Source of the DNA: Prochlorococcus sp. AG-355-B23
GTDB lineage: Bacteria > Cyanobacteriota > Cyanobacteriia > PCC-6307 > Cyanobiaceae
Length of the DNA: 64,000 bases
Direction: 5' to 3'
Assembly: GCA_003280935.1 (NCBI GenBank)
Contig: QCDJ01000005.1
Coordinates: 1 to 64,000, forward strand
This document shows, in pieces, positions 41,677 through 53,367 of this stretch. How positions within the stretch are numbered: position 1 is the stretch's first letter; each line of letters starts with the position of its first letter. The translations under genes were made by a program, and so were the position numbers. The notes below the pieces were generated by a model. That model saw only the letters and a program-made list of their open reading frames with translations. It was not told the origin of the DNA and ran no database searches.

Positions 41677-42855
41677 TCAAATAATAGAATTAATAATCTC
41701 TTTAGCAGCTCTCTGGACTACGCCCTCTTCTCCTAATTCTTTTTTTAAAAAAGCATAACCTTTTTTAATTTTTATTTTTTCTGACTTTCCCTCAAGAATC
41801 CTACAAGATTTGTAAAAAATTTTCTTTTCGTCAAACTCTCTTTGCACAAACTCAGGGATTATTAATTTATTAACTAACAAATTTACAGGAGAAATAAATC
41901 TTACTTTGAAATTAAGAATTTTTTTAGCAATAAAAGCAGTTACCCTACTAACTCTATAACCAACAATCTGTGGGATTCCATATAAAGCTAATTCCATATT
42001 AACTGTCCCAGATTTGCAAAAAGCAATTTTAGTAAGCGAATAAATATAAGGCTTTAATTTTGCAGAATCTTTTTGAGAAATCACAAATCCCTTAACTTGA
42101 TATTTTCTCAAGGCTTTTTTGAATATTTCATCAAAAGCAATCCGACAGGAGGGGATATAGACAACTAAACTTGGATATTTTTGTTGTAATTTTTTAGCCG
42201 CTTTCATAAAAGTAGGTAATACATATCGTAATTCTTGAGGTCTTGATGCTGGCATCAAAAGCAGGATATTTTGATTAGGGCGAAGGTTAAGAATAGTTCT
42301 GGCATCCTTCTTTAAAGGAAGTTTTTTTGTCAAATCAATCATTGGATGTCCCACCCACAAAACATTTCCGCCCCTCTTTTTATAAAATGCTGCTTCTTTC
42401 TTGAAAATCGCGAAAATTTTATCAGAAAATTTTATTAGATTTGTTGTAGTGTTATTGCCAACCCTCCAAGCCCACTCTTGAGGAGCGATATAGTAAAAAA
42501 TTGGAATTTTAGTTTTCGATCTTTTTAATTTTGTTCCAATTTTTATATTTGGGCCCATATAGTCAATAAGAATTAAGCAATCTGGTGGATATTTTTTTAG
42601 TAATTTATAAAATCTTTTTTGAATTCTTATTGTTGGAAGAATAAGAGGTAAAGCCTCCCAAATTCCTATTGCACTAATTGATGTAGTATCTTGAAGAATT
42701 TTTACACCTTCTTTCCTCATCCTTTCCCCACCTAATCCACAAATTTCTAAATCTATCGATTTTTTTTTAGATTCCTCTAATAATGCTTTTGTTAACAAAC
42801 TTCCGTGCAAATCTCCAGAGACTTCTCCAGTACTTATAAATATCTTTTTATTCAT
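41677..42855 (-). CDS. lpxB: Lipid-A-disaccharide synthase
   Basis: ISTGEVSGDLHGSLL, DYMGPNIKIG, APQEWAWR, CKSGTVNMELAL. Confidence 0.93.
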   Translation of the reverse strand: MNKKIFISTGEVSGDLHGSLLTKALLEESKKKSIDLEICGLGGERMRKEGVKILQDTTSISAIGIWEALPLILPTIRIQKRFYKLLKKYPPDCLILIDYMGPNIKIGTKLKRSKTKIPIFYYIAPQEWAWRVGNNTTTNLIKFSDKIFAIFKKEAAFYKKRGGNVLWVGHPMIDLTKKLPLKKDARTILNLRPNQNILLLMPASRPQELRYVLPTFMKAAKKLQQKYPSLVVYIPSCRIAFDEIFKKALRKYQVKGFVISQKDSAKLKPYIYSLTKIAFCKSGTVNMELALYGIPQIVGYRVSRVTAFIAKKILNFKVRFISPVNLLVNKLIIPEFVQREFDEKKIFYKSCRILEGKSEKIKIKKGYAFLKKELGEEGVVQRAAKEIINSII

Positions 42856-43706
42856 AAATTCACTATAGGCATTGGTCCTCGTCTTTCTTTAGATATTGAC
42901 TCTTTTAAAAAATTACATAATTTCGAAGATGAAATATCTAATTTTCCTTTCATTACTTTTTCTAGTGAATTTGAAATCGCATCATTAGATTTAAAAAGGG
43001 AATTCCAATTAGTTTGCAAAAGTTTTAAATCAAAATCTTTATTTTCCATTAAACCACTTCTCTTAATTCCAATCCTATTTAAACCTCTCAATCTTCCTGG
43101 ATGCCCTTCGGCCAAGCAGAAAGGAGGTACATCTCTATCTACTCTAGTCATCCCTCCAATCATTGCTAAATATCCAATATGTACAAACTGATGAATACCT
43201 AAACAACCGCCAATAATAGCTTTATCTTCAATCTTTACATGACCGGCAACTTGAACACTATTTGATAAAACTATCCTATTGCCAAGTTCACAATTATGGC
43301 CGATGTGAGTGTAAGCCATCAACAAATTATTATTTCCAATAATTGTTTTTTCGCCCTCATCAGTTGCCTTATTAATAGTTACACATTCTCTGAAAGTATT
43401 ATTATCTCCAATAATTACTTCAGTATGGGCCCCTTTATATTTAAGGTCCTGGGGATCGAGACCTATAAAAACACTTGGGAAAACTTTATTGTTAACACCA
43501 ATTTGAGTTCTTCCTGAAATAACAGCGTTCGGGCCTATTTCGGTTCCTTTCCCGATAGTCACATCAGGGCCGACAATAGCTCCTTGAGAGACAATAACCC
43601 CATCATGTAATTCGGCACTTGGATCAACGAAAGCATTTGGGTGAACTTTTACGCCACTAAATCTTGAGTTAAATTCATTATTTTTGTGATCCATATCCCT
43701 AATCAA
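42852..43706 (-). CDS. lpxA: UDP-N-acetylglucosamine acyltransferase
   Basis: Hexapeptide repeats, [31 protein letters not shown]. Confidence 0.95.
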   Translation of the reverse strand: MIRDMDHKNNEFNSRFSGVKVHPNAFVDPSAELHDGVIVSQGAIVGPDVTIGKGTEIGPNAVISGRTQIGVNNKVFPSVFIGLDPQDLKYKGAHTEVIIGDNNTFRECVTINKATDEGEKTIIGNNNLLMAYTHIGHNCELGNRIVLSNSVQVAGHVKIEDKAIIGGCLGIHQFVHIGYLAMIGGMTRVDRDVPPFCLAEGHPGRLRGLNRIGIKRSGLMENKDFDLKLLQTNWNSLFKSNDAISNSLEKVMKGKLDISSSKLCNFLKESISKERRGPMPIVNL

Positions 43707-44157
43707 CTAATGAAAACATTAATTCTCCAGCACAAACCAACTTCCCATCAACGTGCGCCTCACCTTTAACCTTCCCAAATCTTTGTCTTTTAATAGACAA
43801 TAACTCACAAGAAATTATCAATTGATCTCCTGGCACAACTGGTTTTCTGAATTTAACATTATTGATTCCAGCAAAGACAAAAAGTCCTTTAGGAAGATCA
43901 GGCATTTGGGTTACAATTATTCCACCTACTTGAGCCATTGATTCAACAATAAGAACCCCAGGCATTAAGGGTCTCTCAGGAAAATGTCCCTGAAATTGAG
44001 GCTCATTTATAGTTACATTTTTTACTGCAACTGCTTTCTCACCAGGAATATGCTCTATGACTTTGTCCACAAGTGCGAAAGGATATCTGTGAGGTAACAA
44101 ACCTAATATGTTCTCAGAGGAAAGTTGATTATTTTCACTGGATAATTTCTTTTCCAA
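43699..44157 (-). CDS. fabZ: 3-hydroxyacyl-ACP dehydratase
   Basis: [36 protein letters not shown]. Confidence 0.96.
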   Translation of the reverse strand: MEKKLSSENNQLSSENILGLLPHRYPFALVDKVIEHIPGEKAVAVKNVTINEPQFQGHFPERPLMPGVLIVESMAQVGGIIVTQMPDLPKGLFVFAGINNVKFRKPVVPGDQLIISCELLSIKRQRFGKVKGEAHVDGKLVCAGELMFSLVD

Positions 44158-44174
44158 AACAATTAAAGATAAAG

Positions 44175-45011
44175 TTAGTTTTTTAGCGATGAGGCCAATA
44201 AAGCATTTAAAGAATGTGATCCTTTATAAACTAAAATTTGAGCCTTAGGTAACCCTACCAAAGCCAAGTCCCCAATAAGGTCTAAAATTTTATGTCTTAT
44301 TGGTTCATTATCAAATCTTAATGGTGGATTAACCCATTTATCACCGTCACAAACAAGGGCATTTTCCAAACTTCCACCTTTTATTAATCCAAGTTCACTT
44401 AACTCTTGAAATTGATCTTTAAAACCAAATGTTCTGGCAGGAGCAATCATTTCAACAAAATTTTTTGGATTTAAGTCAATCACAAAAGTTTGATTTCCAA
44501 TTGCTTTATAGGCAAAATTTATTGTGGATATAATTGTAGTTTTTTTAGAAGGGGTTGCAGCTATTACTGAGCCTTCTTTATTTAAAATTATTGATTTATT
44601 AATCTCTTGAAAGAAATTATCTGGTCTAGGTGCCTTTTTTATCCCTACTTCTTCAAAATCTTTAACCCACTGGATTGCTGATCCATCTAAAAGAGGAATC
44701 TCTTTCCCATCAACCTCAATATGAATATAACTTAACCCACACCCAGCCATTGATGAGAGTAAATGCTCAATAGTATATAAATTTCTCCCTCCCAATTTAA
44801 CAGCCGTACAAAGCATTGTACTTCCAATTAAATCCTGAGTTAATTTAAAAATCTCGCTAGGTTTATCCTTGAAAGACACATAATATCCTTCTTTTTCATA
44901 AGGAGAAATTGTAACTCTTGTTTTTTCTCCACTATGAAGGCCAATACCTTCTCTGGAGATGACACCAGCCAAGGTATAGCAGAAATCATAATTAGTAGGC
45001 CAAGAAAACAC
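44175..45011 (-). CDS. lpxC: UDP-3-O-acyl-N-acetylglucosamine deacetylase
   Basis: [35 protein letters not shown]. Confidence 0.95.
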   Translation of the reverse strand: MFSWPTNYDFCYTLAGVISREGIGLHSGEKTRVTISPYEKEGYYVSFKDKPSEIFKLTQDLIGSTMLCTAVKLGGRNLYTIEHLLSSMAGCGLSYIHIEVDGKEIPLLDGSAIQWVKDFEEVGIKKAPRPDNFFQEINKSIILNKEGSVIAATPSKKTTIISTINFAYKAIGNQTFVIDLNPKNFVEMIAPARTFGFKDQFQELSELGLIKGGSLENALVCDGDKWVNPPLRFDNEPIRHKILDLIGDLALVGLPKAQILVYKGSHSLNALLASSLKN

Positions 45012-47144
45012 TTAAAACTTCCATCCAACTCCGAGTGTATATCTCCAATCTCCACTTAGGTCCTTGCTTGCAACATCTAATCTTAATGGACCTATCGGTG
45101 TTTTAACTCCAACTCCCCCTCCAAGTGAAAAACCAGAACCTGATTTCTGCAATAATTTTCCTGGTTTTCCAGGCACCTCTTTTTGAGAGCCAAGATCACT
45201 CCCTGCATCAACGAATAAAGCTCCTGATATCATTCTCCATACAGGAAATCTATATTCTGCTGTACCCTCAACAAAACTTTTACTTACAGCCAAATCACAA
45301 GATCCCCAACCTCTAACAGATGATGTTCCTCCCATACAAAATGCTTCGTAAGGAGGCAATTCCCCAATAATTGTTCCCGCCTTAAATTGAAATCCAATAG
45401 CTTGAGGGCAGTCTTCACTCCTGGCATCGCTAGACTTACATGCATTAGTTAAATTTATTAATTTTGTTGGTATAAAAAATGCATATGATGCTTTCATTCT
45501 ATTAAAAGTTGGAGAGTTTTTCCCCATTGATACAAATTGTTCGGTACCAAAACTAAATTTATTTCCTGAAGTTGGGTTGATAGAATTGTTCAAATTATTT
45601 CTAGAGGTACTCGCGATAACACTTACTAATGTATTTTCTTCAGGGCATGAACCATCATTGGGAGTAAATCCAATACAAATAATATCATTTATATTTCCTG
45701 TCGTTGGAGTCCTATCACCATAAGGTTTTTTGTTTCCATCACCATCAATCATCTTTACTTTCTTAAAATTCATTCCTGCAAGAACTCTCCATTTGGCGAC
45801 TTTAAATGGATCTCCTCCATTTAGTGGCCTTGAGAAAGAAAATCCACCTCCTGTCTTTTCTAAAACAATTGATGAAAAAGTATCAGAGGTTGAAGTACTA
45901 GTATCATCAACCGCGTATATGCGTCCATTATCTTCACTTTTAAATTCTTGTGGATAATCTCTACTTAAGAAAAAATTTGTTCTAAAAGATGTTTTATGTT
46001 TATCTCCTTTAATCCATGGATCAGATAATGAAAAATTATAGGTAGTTGAATATTCTCCGAAATTTAGGTTTAAATTTGTAGACCATGCTCTTCCTAGTGC
46101 ATTTGTTTCCTGCAAACCAATTGATGCGAAAATACCTGAACCATTGCTATAACCAAGTCCACCTGTTAATGATCCTGTTCTTTGCTCACTCAAGTCTAAA
46201 AAAATTATGACTTGACCAGGATTTAGATTGTCAGGCCCAAGAGAAACCTTTACATCATCAAATAATGATGTGGCGTATAGTCTACCGATATCAGCTTCTA
46301 AAATTTTTCTATTAAATATTGAACCAGGTTGTGTTTTTAATTCTCTTTTTATGACCCAGTCTTTTGTTTTCCCTTTTCTAGGTTTTCCATCAATAACAAA
46401 TTCACCATCAGAATCCGGAAATCTTATTTTTACGTCAGATATGATGCCTTCATAAACTTGTAGTGTTACTATTCCGTTCTCAGAGATTCTATCGGGACCA
46501 GTTATTCTAACTAAAGAATAACCCTCTTTTTCATAACGTTCTTTTATTATTTCTATCTTATTTTGAAATTCATTTAAGTTAAGAGTCGTTCCATAATAAT
46601 TATTAAATATATCATCTACGTATTCATAAGAAATTAGAGAGTTTATTTGTTTAAGTTCAACTTTCTTCAAAATTGGATTAGGCACTACATTTACTATTAG
46701 CCTCACACCTAGTGGCCCATCTTGAGCCTTTATTTTAACTCCTGAAAACCAACCACTAGCATATATTGCATTGAGGTCTTGATTTAAAATTCGATTATCA
46801 ACAATACTTCCAGGCTTTATGCTCATAGAATCATATGCAGCCAATTCAAGCTTTCTACCCTCAGGATGATTTTCCCAACCTTCGATAATTATTTCTGAGA
46901 TAAGTACACTTTCTTCATTAACCTCATTATTTTTTTCGGCAAGAAGAAATTTCTTCTCTTTTTTGAAATCATTAACATGAAAAAAATCATTATTGATGTT
47001 TGCTATTTCCAAGTTTTTTATTGATTGATCATGATCACTTGGCAAATACTTTGCAGCCAGTTCTGAATTATTTGATATCAAAATCAATGGAGTGCAGGCA
47101 ACATTTGTGAAAACCTTTCCAAATTTTAAAAAATGTTTTTGCAT
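45012..47144 (-). CDS. bamA: Omp85/BamA-family outer membrane assembly protein
   Basis: POTRA repeats and C-terminal barrel with SSVRGWGSCDLAVSKSF ... LGVGWKF terminus. Confidence 0.93.
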   Translation of the reverse strand: MQKHFLKFGKVFTNVACTPLILISNNSELAAKYLPSDHDQSIKNLEIANINNDFFHVNDFKKEKKFLLAEKNNEVNEESVLISEIIIEGWENHPEGRKLELAAYDSMSIKPGSIVDNRILNQDLNAIYASGWFSGVKIKAQDGPLGVRLIVNVVPNPILKKVELKQINSLISYEYVDDIFNNYYGTTLNLNEFQNKIEIIKERYEKEGYSLVRITGPDRISENGIVTLQVYEGIISDVKIRFPDSDGEFVIDGKPRKGKTKDWVIKRELKTQPGSIFNRKILEADIGRLYATSLFDDVKVSLGPDNLNPGQVIIFLDLSEQRTGSLTGGLGYSNGSGIFASIGLQETNALGRAWSTNLNLNFGEYSTTYNFSLSDPWIKGDKHKTSFRTNFFLSRDYPQEFKSEDNGRIYAVDDTSTSTSDTFSSIVLEKTGGGFSFSRPLNGGDPFKVAKWRVLAGMNFKKVKMIDGDGNKKPYGDRTPTTGNINDIICIGFTPNDGSCPEENTLVSVIASTSRNNLNNSINPTSGNKFSFGTEQFVSMGKNSPTFNRMKASYAFFIPTKLINLTNACKSSDARSEDCPQAIGFQFKAGTIIGELPPYEAFCMGGTSSVRGWGSCDLAVSKSFVEGTAEYRFPVWRMISGALFVDAGSDLGSQKEVPGKPGKLLQKSGSGFSLGGGVGVKTPIGPLRLDVASKDLSGDWRYTLGVGWKF

Positions 47145-47188
47145 AGTATTTTGATTAAGATTGATAAGTCATTATCTATTCAGTTAGG

Positions 47189-47917
47189 TTAAAGATAATT
47201 GTTAATTCTTCGGTGAATTTCACTATAAGCTTCAATTAGGCCACCTAAATCATTTCTAAATCTATCTTTATCAAGACTTACAATTATATCATTTTTTTGA
47301 TTTAGATCCCACAATCTACAATTATCAGGACTTATTTCGTCCCCGAGAAGAATGTTATTTTTTAAATCATAACCAAATTCCAACTTGAAATCCACAAGTT
47401 GAAGTTGAATATTTTTAAAAAAACTTTTCAGGATTACATTAATTTTCAAAGTTAAATTAATTATAAACTCTAAATCATCAGGGCTCAATATATTCATTAA
47501 TTCAATTCTATCCTTTGTAAGGAGGGGATCATTAAGTTCATCATTTTTAAGATAGATATCAATTAATGGTTTTGATAGCAAAGTTCCAGGTTTAATAGTT
47601 GTTTGTTTACACAAAGAACCATAAGCAGTATTTCTTAGAACAATTTCTAATGGAATTACTTTTATTTTTTTTGCAATCATTGTATTTTCATTTTCAAGTT
47701 CAATAAAATGAGTTGGAATATTTTCCTTAATAAGAATCTCAAAAATTCTTGCACTTATAAGACAATTAAGTTTGCCTTTACCTTCAAATATTTCTTTTTT
47801 CAACGCATTAAAAGCTGTAGCATCATCTTTAAATTCAATTTTTACTTTATCTAGATCATCATAAGTAAATACTTTTTTTGCTTTGCCTTCATATATCAAC
47901 TCATATTTATTATTCAT
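47189..47917 (-). CDS. purC: SAICAR synthetase
   Basis: IYEGKAKKVF, IEFKDDATAFN, LGDEISPDNCRLWD. Confidence 0.96.
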   Translation of the reverse strand: MNNKYELIYEGKAKKVFTYDDLDKVKIEFKDDATAFNALKKEIFEGKGKLNCLISARIFEILIKENIPTHFIELENENTMIAKKIKVIPLEIVLRNTAYGSLCKQTTIKPGTLLSKPLIDIYLKNDELNDPLLTKDRIELMNILSPDDLEFIINLTLKINVILKSFFKNIQLQLVDFKLEFGYDLKNNILLGDEISPDNCRLWDLNQKNDIIVSLDKDRFRNDLGGLIEAYSEIHRRINNYL

Positions 47918-48049
47918 TAATTTAAAACCTCATTATGATTACTAAAGTACTTTTTGTAATTAACATATTTATTAGAGATCAACTTCGAATGATTTTATTT
48001 CATTTTAACTGATTATTCATCGAAACCTCATAACCTTTAAAAACAATAT

Positions 48050-49381
48050 ATGGGAATTCATTCAAAAAGTTCTAGGAGCCTAATTAGATTAGAAAATATC
48101 TTAATTATTGGAAATGGCGGGAGAGAAAACTCTTTAGCTTGGGCTATTCAAAAAAATGAATTAATTAAAAAAGTTTATTTAATACCTGGTAACGGTGGTT
48201 CAGAAAGAATAAATAAATGTGAAAGAATAAAAATTGATATAAATAATAAAAATGAACTTTTAGAAAAGCTTAATTTTCTTAAGATAGATTTAGTTGTAAT
48301 TGGACCAGAAATACCTCTAGCAAATGGATTAGCTGATTTTCTTCGCCAAAAAGATTTTAAAGTATTTGGTCCTAATAAAGATGGAGCAAAATTAGAATTT
48401 AGTAAATCTTGGGCAAAGGAATTTATGCAAGAGGCAAATATTCCAACTGCAAACTTTTGGAAAGTCAATTCTCTAGAAGAAGCCAAAAAAATTATTGATT
48501 CTTCACCAAATCCACTTGTAGTAAAAGCTGATGGTCTAGCTTCAGGTAAAGGTGTTTTTATTTCTAATTCAAAAGATGAATGTTTTAAAGCAGCAGAGTT
48601 GATTTTTAATGGTAGATTTGGCAACTCTGGGAATGTAGTTGTTCTAGAAGAAAAAATTCAAGGGCCAGAAGTTTCAGTTTTTGCTTTATGCGATGGGAAG
48701 AGATACACCTTACTTCCAACCGCCCAAGATCACAAACGACTTAATGAGAAAGATAAAGGGCCAAATACAGGAGGTATGGGGGCTTATTCTCCTGCCCCAT
48801 TATTAACAGAAGATTACCTTGATAGAATTATCAAAGAGATAATTGAACCCACAATAAATGAACTAAATAAAAGAAATATTGACTATAGAGGCGTAATTTA
48901 CTTTGGATTAATGATCACAGAATCTGGGCCTAAAGTTATAGAATATAATTGTAGATTTGGCGATCCAGAATGCCAAACAATAATGCCCTTAATGGATCAA
49001 AATTTTGTATTTCTTTTAGAAAAATGCTCAATGGGAAACTTAACTGGTGATGAAATAATTAATACTTCTGATAAAGTTAGTGGTTGCGTAATAGCATCCT
49101 CCAAAGGTTATCCTCACGAATATAAAACTGGCTTTCAAATAAAAATAGGTAAGATCGATTCAAAGGATTGTCAAATTTTTGATTCAGGTACTTCTTTAAG
49201 TGAAGATGGGAAATTATTAACTAATGGAGGAAGAGTCTTAAGTATTGTCTGCCAAGATAAAGACTTCGATATGGTTTTTGAAAAAGCATATAAGAATTTA
49301 AAAAAAATTCATTTTGAGGGTATTTACTTTAGAAATGACATAGGTTACCAAGTCAGAAAAAATTTTTCTAAGGAGAATTAA
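48050..49381 (+). CDS. purD: GAR synthetase (phosphoribosylamine-glycine ligase)
   Basis: ILIIGNGGRENSLAWA, GPEIPLANGLAD, YNCRFGDPECQTIMP. Confidence 0.96.
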   Translation: MGIHSKSSRSLIRLENILIIGNGGRENSLAWAIQKNELIKKVYLIPGNGGSERINKCERIKIDINNKNELLEKLNFLKIDLVVIGPEIPLANGLADFLRQKDFKVFGPNKDGAKLEFSKSWAKEFMQEANIPTANFWKVNSLEEAKKIIDSSPNPLVVKADGLASGKGVFISNSKDECFKAAELIFNGRFGNSGNVVVLEEKIQGPEVSVFALCDGKRYTLLPTAQDHKRLNEKDKGPNTGGMGAYSPAPLLTEDYLDRIIKEIIEPTINELNKRNIDYRGVIYFGLMITESGPKVIEYNCRFGDPECQTIMPLMDQNFVFLLEKCSMGNLTGDEIINTSDKVSGCVIASSKGYPHEYKTGFQIKIGKIDSKDCQIFDSGTSLSEDGKLLTNGGRVLSIVCQDKDFDMVFEKAYKNLKKIHFEGIYFRNDIGYQVRKNFSKEN

Positions 49382-49385
49382 GCTT

Positions 49386-51440
49386 ATGGTAGATACCAAT
49401 AATTCAGAAAATAGAAAATATAACATTACTGAAAATGAAGATATGAATAGTAACTATTGGATTAAAGGACTCATCGCTTGGTGGAGTGGATTCAGTTTAA
49501 GAACAAAGTTGTTAGCTATAGCAACTCTTGTCGTAAGCCTTCTAATGACAGGAATAACTTTTTTTGCGTTAAATAGTATCCAAAGAGATGCCGGAATGAA
49601 TGATACTCGATATGCTCGAGATCTTGGCTTATTGTTATCTGGGAATGTTACAGAATTAGTCGCTAATAACCAAAAAAAAGAAATTTCAAATGTAGCTGAG
49701 AAGTTTTGGAGATCAAGTCGAAACCTCCGTTATATATTCTTCACTGATGCTGAAGATATTGTTCAGCTTGGGATACCGATCAGTGCAACACCGACAAGCT
49801 CAGACAGTCAGTTTCAGCTCACCAGAAAATTAAAATTACCCTCAGAATTAAAGAAGAGACCACAATTCCCTTTAGTTAGGCAGCATGCTACACCTCAAGG
49901 TCAAGTAACAGATGTTTTTGTCCCGATGTTATGGAAAGGTAAATATCTTGGAACTTTAGCTTTGGGAGTCACCCCTAATAAAAAAGCACTAGCCAGTGCT
50001 GCCTTAACAAGAGAAGTAACCATTGCAGTTTTTATCTCTATTTGGGTTTTAGTAATACTTGGAGCTGTATTCAATGCATTAACAATTACAAGACCCGTCA
50101 GAGAATTAGTAAGAGGTGTTAGAGAAATTTCCAGAGGAAATTTTAAGTCTAGAATTTCATTACCTATGACAGGTGATCTAGGAGAACTCTTAAATGGATT
50201 TAACCGAATGGCAACCCAGTTAGAAAATTATGACGAAGCTAATATAGAAGAACTAAAAGCGGCACAAATCAAACAGCAATCCCTCATAGCTACAATGGCT
50301 GATGGAGCTATATTATTGGACTCACAAGGCAAGATTGTACTTACTAATCCAACAGCAAAGAGATTATTTCGTTGGGAAGGAAGATTTTTAGAGGGCAAAC
50401 ATTTTTTAAATGAAATCCCTGAGATTTTATCTAACGATTTACATACTAATATAGAATCTATTTTAAACAGGGAAAAGGAGAAGGACGATTTAAGATTCAG
50501 TTTAGGAGAACCAGCAAGAACCCTAAGAATTGTTTTGCAATCAGTTTTAGATACAAATAAAGTTGAATTAAAAGGAATTGCCGTAACAATCCAAGATTTA
50601 ACTAGAGAAGTTGAACTTAACGCGGCACAAAATAGATTTATTAGTAATGTTTCGCACGAATTGAGGACACCACTTTTTAATATCAAAAGTTATGTAGAGA
50701 CCTTACATGATTTAAAAGATCAGCTTTCAGATGAAGAACAAATAGAATTTCTGGGCATTGCGAATTCAGAGACTGACAGATTAACAAGACTTGTAAATGA
50801 TGTATTAGATTTATCAAGATTGGAGTCTGGGAAAATTGTTCAGCTAGAGCAAATGGACATAAAACCAGCAATAGAACAGACTCTCAGAAATTATAGACTT
50901 AATGCTACAGAAAAAAATGTTTCATTAGCTCATGATATAGAGGAAACTATTCCTCCAATTCTTGGAAATTTTGATTTGCTTCTCCAAGTTTTTGATAATT
51001 TGTTGGGTAATGGATTGAAATTTAGTCCAAAAAATAGTTCCTTAATTATAAGAGCTTATACTTGGCCAGATTACTGTCCAGCTTTCCCACCAAGTATTAA
51101 AAATGATGCAGCCCCTCAATGTGAATTAGTTTCGCCACTACCAAAAGTAAGAATTGAGATTGCTGATACTGGCTCAGGAATATCCCAGGCTGATCAAGAA
51201 AAGATATTTGATCGTTTTTATAGAGTGGAGAATTCTGTTCATACTGAGCAAGGGACCGGTTTGGGGTTATCTATTGTGAGAGGAATAATTGAAAAACATG
51301 GTGGGGAGATTCGTATGGCGAGTGAATTAGGAGTAGGGACAACTTTCTGGTTTGATTTAGCCTTAGCACAATCTGATAAAGATGAATTATTGACAAAAGC
51401 TATTTATAATTCAGATTCTTTTTCAGGTTCTGAAATATAA
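49386..51440 (+). CDS. nblS: Membrane sensor histidine kinase, NblS/DspA (Hik33) type
   Basis: Two TM, HAMP, PAS-like region, HisKA FISNVSHELRTPLFNIKSYVETLHD, HATPase GTGLGLSIVRGIIEKHGG. Confidence 0.88.
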   Translation: MVDTNNSENRKYNITENEDMNSNYWIKGLIAWWSGFSLRTKLLAIATLVVSLLMTGITFFALNSIQRDAGMNDTRYARDLGLLLSGNVTELVANNQKKEISNVAEKFWRSSRNLRYIFFTDAEDIVQLGIPISATPTSSDSQFQLTRKLKLPSELKKRPQFPLVRQHATPQGQVTDVFVPMLWKGKYLGTLALGVTPNKKALASAALTREVTIAVFISIWVLVILGAVFNALTITRPVRELVRGVREISRGNFKSRISLPMTGDLGELLNGFNRMATQLENYDEANIEELKAAQIKQQSLIATMADGAILLDSQGKIVLTNPTAKRLFRWEGRFLEGKHFLNEIPEILSNDLHTNIESILNREKEKDDLRFSLGEPARTLRIVLQSVLDTNKVELKGIAVTIQDLTREVELNAAQNRFISNVSHELRTPLFNIKSYVETLHDLKDQLSDEEQIEFLGIANSETDRLTRLVNDVLDLSRLESGKIVQLEQMDIKPAIEQTLRNYRLNATEKNVSLAHDIEETIPPILGNFDLLLQVFDNLLGNGLKFSPKNSSLIIRAYTWPDYCPAFPPSIKNDAAPQCELVSPLPKVRIEIADTGSGISQADQEKIFDRFYRVENSVHTEQGTGLGLSIVRGIIEKHGGEIRMASELGVGTTFWFDLALAQSDKDELLTKAIYNSDSFSGSEI

Positions 51441-51448
51441 GAAATAAT

Positions 51449-52978
51449 CTAATTATTATCAACTCCTTTAAAAACATTTTGAACACTTTGATCAGGTACA
51501 ACTCTGTGAGGGGCACCACTAAATATTTGTTCAAAATTAGAAAAAGAGTCTTTTATTTCTGGACCGCTATTTGTGATAATAAATTCTCTTATTCTTTTAT
51601 CATGCCATGATCCCCGCATTTTAAAAACATTTAAAGCTCGTGCCATTTCACCTTTTATTTCTACATATTGAAGCAATAATATGGTATCTGTAATTGTTGA
51701 GATATGAGAATCAGTTATAGAATGACTTCCCATAAATTCTTCTGCAGTATTAGTAAAAAAGCCTGCTATCTCCTCTTGTTTTGTATAACCTGTAACAGCA
51801 ATTACAAACTGTCTAAATGCATTCAAACTTACACCTCTGGCTAATGCAGAAAGAGAATCAATTGCCATTCTTTTTGGTTTAAATTGATTAATTTGCGTTT
51901 TTATAATTTGCAAGTGATCTTCTAAACCAGTTGATTCTGGATATGCACAAATAATTTTCAATAACCCATCACTTTCCATTTTTTCAAAATCTATTCCCCA
52001 GCTAGTAGCATTCCTAAGTAATTGAGCCCTAGATTCTTCATATGCAAAAAGTATTGCTCTTTCGTTATTGTTATAAGCATCTTCAACAAATTTTGATACA
52101 AGCATTGTTTTACCCGTACCAGTAGCACCAGTAGCGAGGATGATGGAATCTTGAAAATATCCACCACCACACATATCATCAAGATCTTTAACTCCAGAGC
52201 TAATCCTAATATTTGAGGATCTCTGCGTTAATCTCATTGCTCCAAGGGCAAACACACTTATTCCATCCATGCCCATAGTGAATGGATATTCACCTTTCAT
52301 ATGAACAGTACCTCTTAACTTCAAAACTTCTAAAGTTCTTCTTCTCTTTTCTGACTCAAGAACATTTCTTAATAAGACAACATTATCAGATACAAATTCT
52401 TCTACTCCATATCTAGCAATTGGCCCATAATCATCAACCCTTTCAGTAGTCATAACTGTCGTAACACCTATCTCTTTTAATCTTGCTATGAGTCTAAATA
52501 TTTCTCTTCTAACAACATAAATTGCATCATACTGTTGAAAGACAGCAGTTATTGAGTCTATTGCAACTCTTTTAGCTTTATATTTTCTAATTGCATAACT
52601 AATTCTCTCAATAAGACCAGACAAATCAAAGTTACCCGCAACATCCTGACCATCAGGGTCAGGAGAAGCATCCAAAATAAAAAGTTTATTTTGATCAATT
52701 AATTCTTGTAAATCCCATCCAAAACTTGCGGCATTCCTAATAATATCTAAAGGTGATTCTTCAAATGTTACAAAGATTCCAGGCTCATCAAAATTACAAA
52801 TTCCGTGGTGTAAGTATTGCAGTGAAAAGACAGTTTTACCAGTTCCTGACGTACCACTAACAAGTGTACTTCGAGATACAGGCAAACCACCCCTACAAAC
52901 ATCATCAAAGCCTTCTATTCCCGTTGGTAATTTTTGTACTTGCATTTTATTTGATTTACTAAATTTCTTATCATTCAT
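51449..52978 (-). CDS. kaiC: Circadian clock protein KaiC
   Basis: Two RecA-like repeats (GTSGTGKT, GATGTGKT), TFEESPLDI, SITDSHISTITDT phosphorylation segment. Confidence 0.97.
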   Translation of the reverse strand: MNDKKFSKSNKMQVQKLPTGIEGFDDVCRGGLPVSRSTLVSGTSGTGKTVFSLQYLHHGICNFDEPGIFVTFEESPLDIIRNAASFGWDLQELIDQNKLFILDASPDPDGQDVAGNFDLSGLIERISYAIRKYKAKRVAIDSITAVFQQYDAIYVVRREIFRLIARLKEIGVTTVMTTERVDDYGPIARYGVEEFVSDNVVLLRNVLESEKRRRTLEVLKLRGTVHMKGEYPFTMGMDGISVFALGAMRLTQRSSNIRISSGVKDLDDMCGGGYFQDSIILATGATGTGKTMLVSKFVEDAYNNNERAILFAYEESRAQLLRNATSWGIDFEKMESDGLLKIICAYPESTGLEDHLQIIKTQINQFKPKRMAIDSLSALARGVSLNAFRQFVIAVTGYTKQEEIAGFFTNTAEEFMGSHSITDSHISTITDTILLLQYVEIKGEMARALNVFKMRGSWHDKRIREFIITNSGPEIKDSFSNFEQIFSGAPHRVVPDQSVQNVFKGVDNN

Positions 52979-53049
52979 AGTTTTGTGCTAATTAAACAAA
53001 AGTAAAATAAATTTTGAATTTATCTTTAATTATAAAAGTTTTAAATTTA

Positions 53050-53367
53050 TTATTTATCTCCACTATATTCAGTTTCCGTTAATTCATCAAAAAGCAAATC
53101 CAACCCAATTAAAACTTTCTCTCTATCTGAAAGATCACCTATTATTTTTCTTACTGGTGGCGGTAAAATTTTAGCTAACGTTGGTGTAGCTAAAATCTTA
53201 TCTTCTTCTGCAAGTTGCGGTTGCTTAAGCACATCAATAACCTTCAGAGCATAAACTCCTTTGAATTCATTTTCTAAAATTTCTCTTAGAGTATTTAAAG
53301 CTCTCATTGAATTAGGAGTATTTCCGGCAACATAGAGTTTTAAAATGTATGTTTTTCTTGCTGCCAT
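53050..53367 (-). CDS. kaiB: Circadian clock protein KaiB
   Basis: [22 protein letters not shown]...[22 protein letters not shown]. Confidence 0.97.
   Translation of the reverse strand: MAARKTYILKLYVAGNTPNSMRALNTLREILENEFKGVYALKVIDVLKQPQLAEEDKILATPTLAKILPPPVRKIIGDLSDREKVLIGLDLLFDELTETEYSGDK

Noticed and set aside
48175-48624. 149-aa minus-strand ORF in purD
   Set aside because: Antisense shadow of purD with no recognisable domain
50228-50686. 152-aa minus-strand ORF in nblS
   Set aside because: Antisense shadow of the histidine kinase PAS/HisKA region
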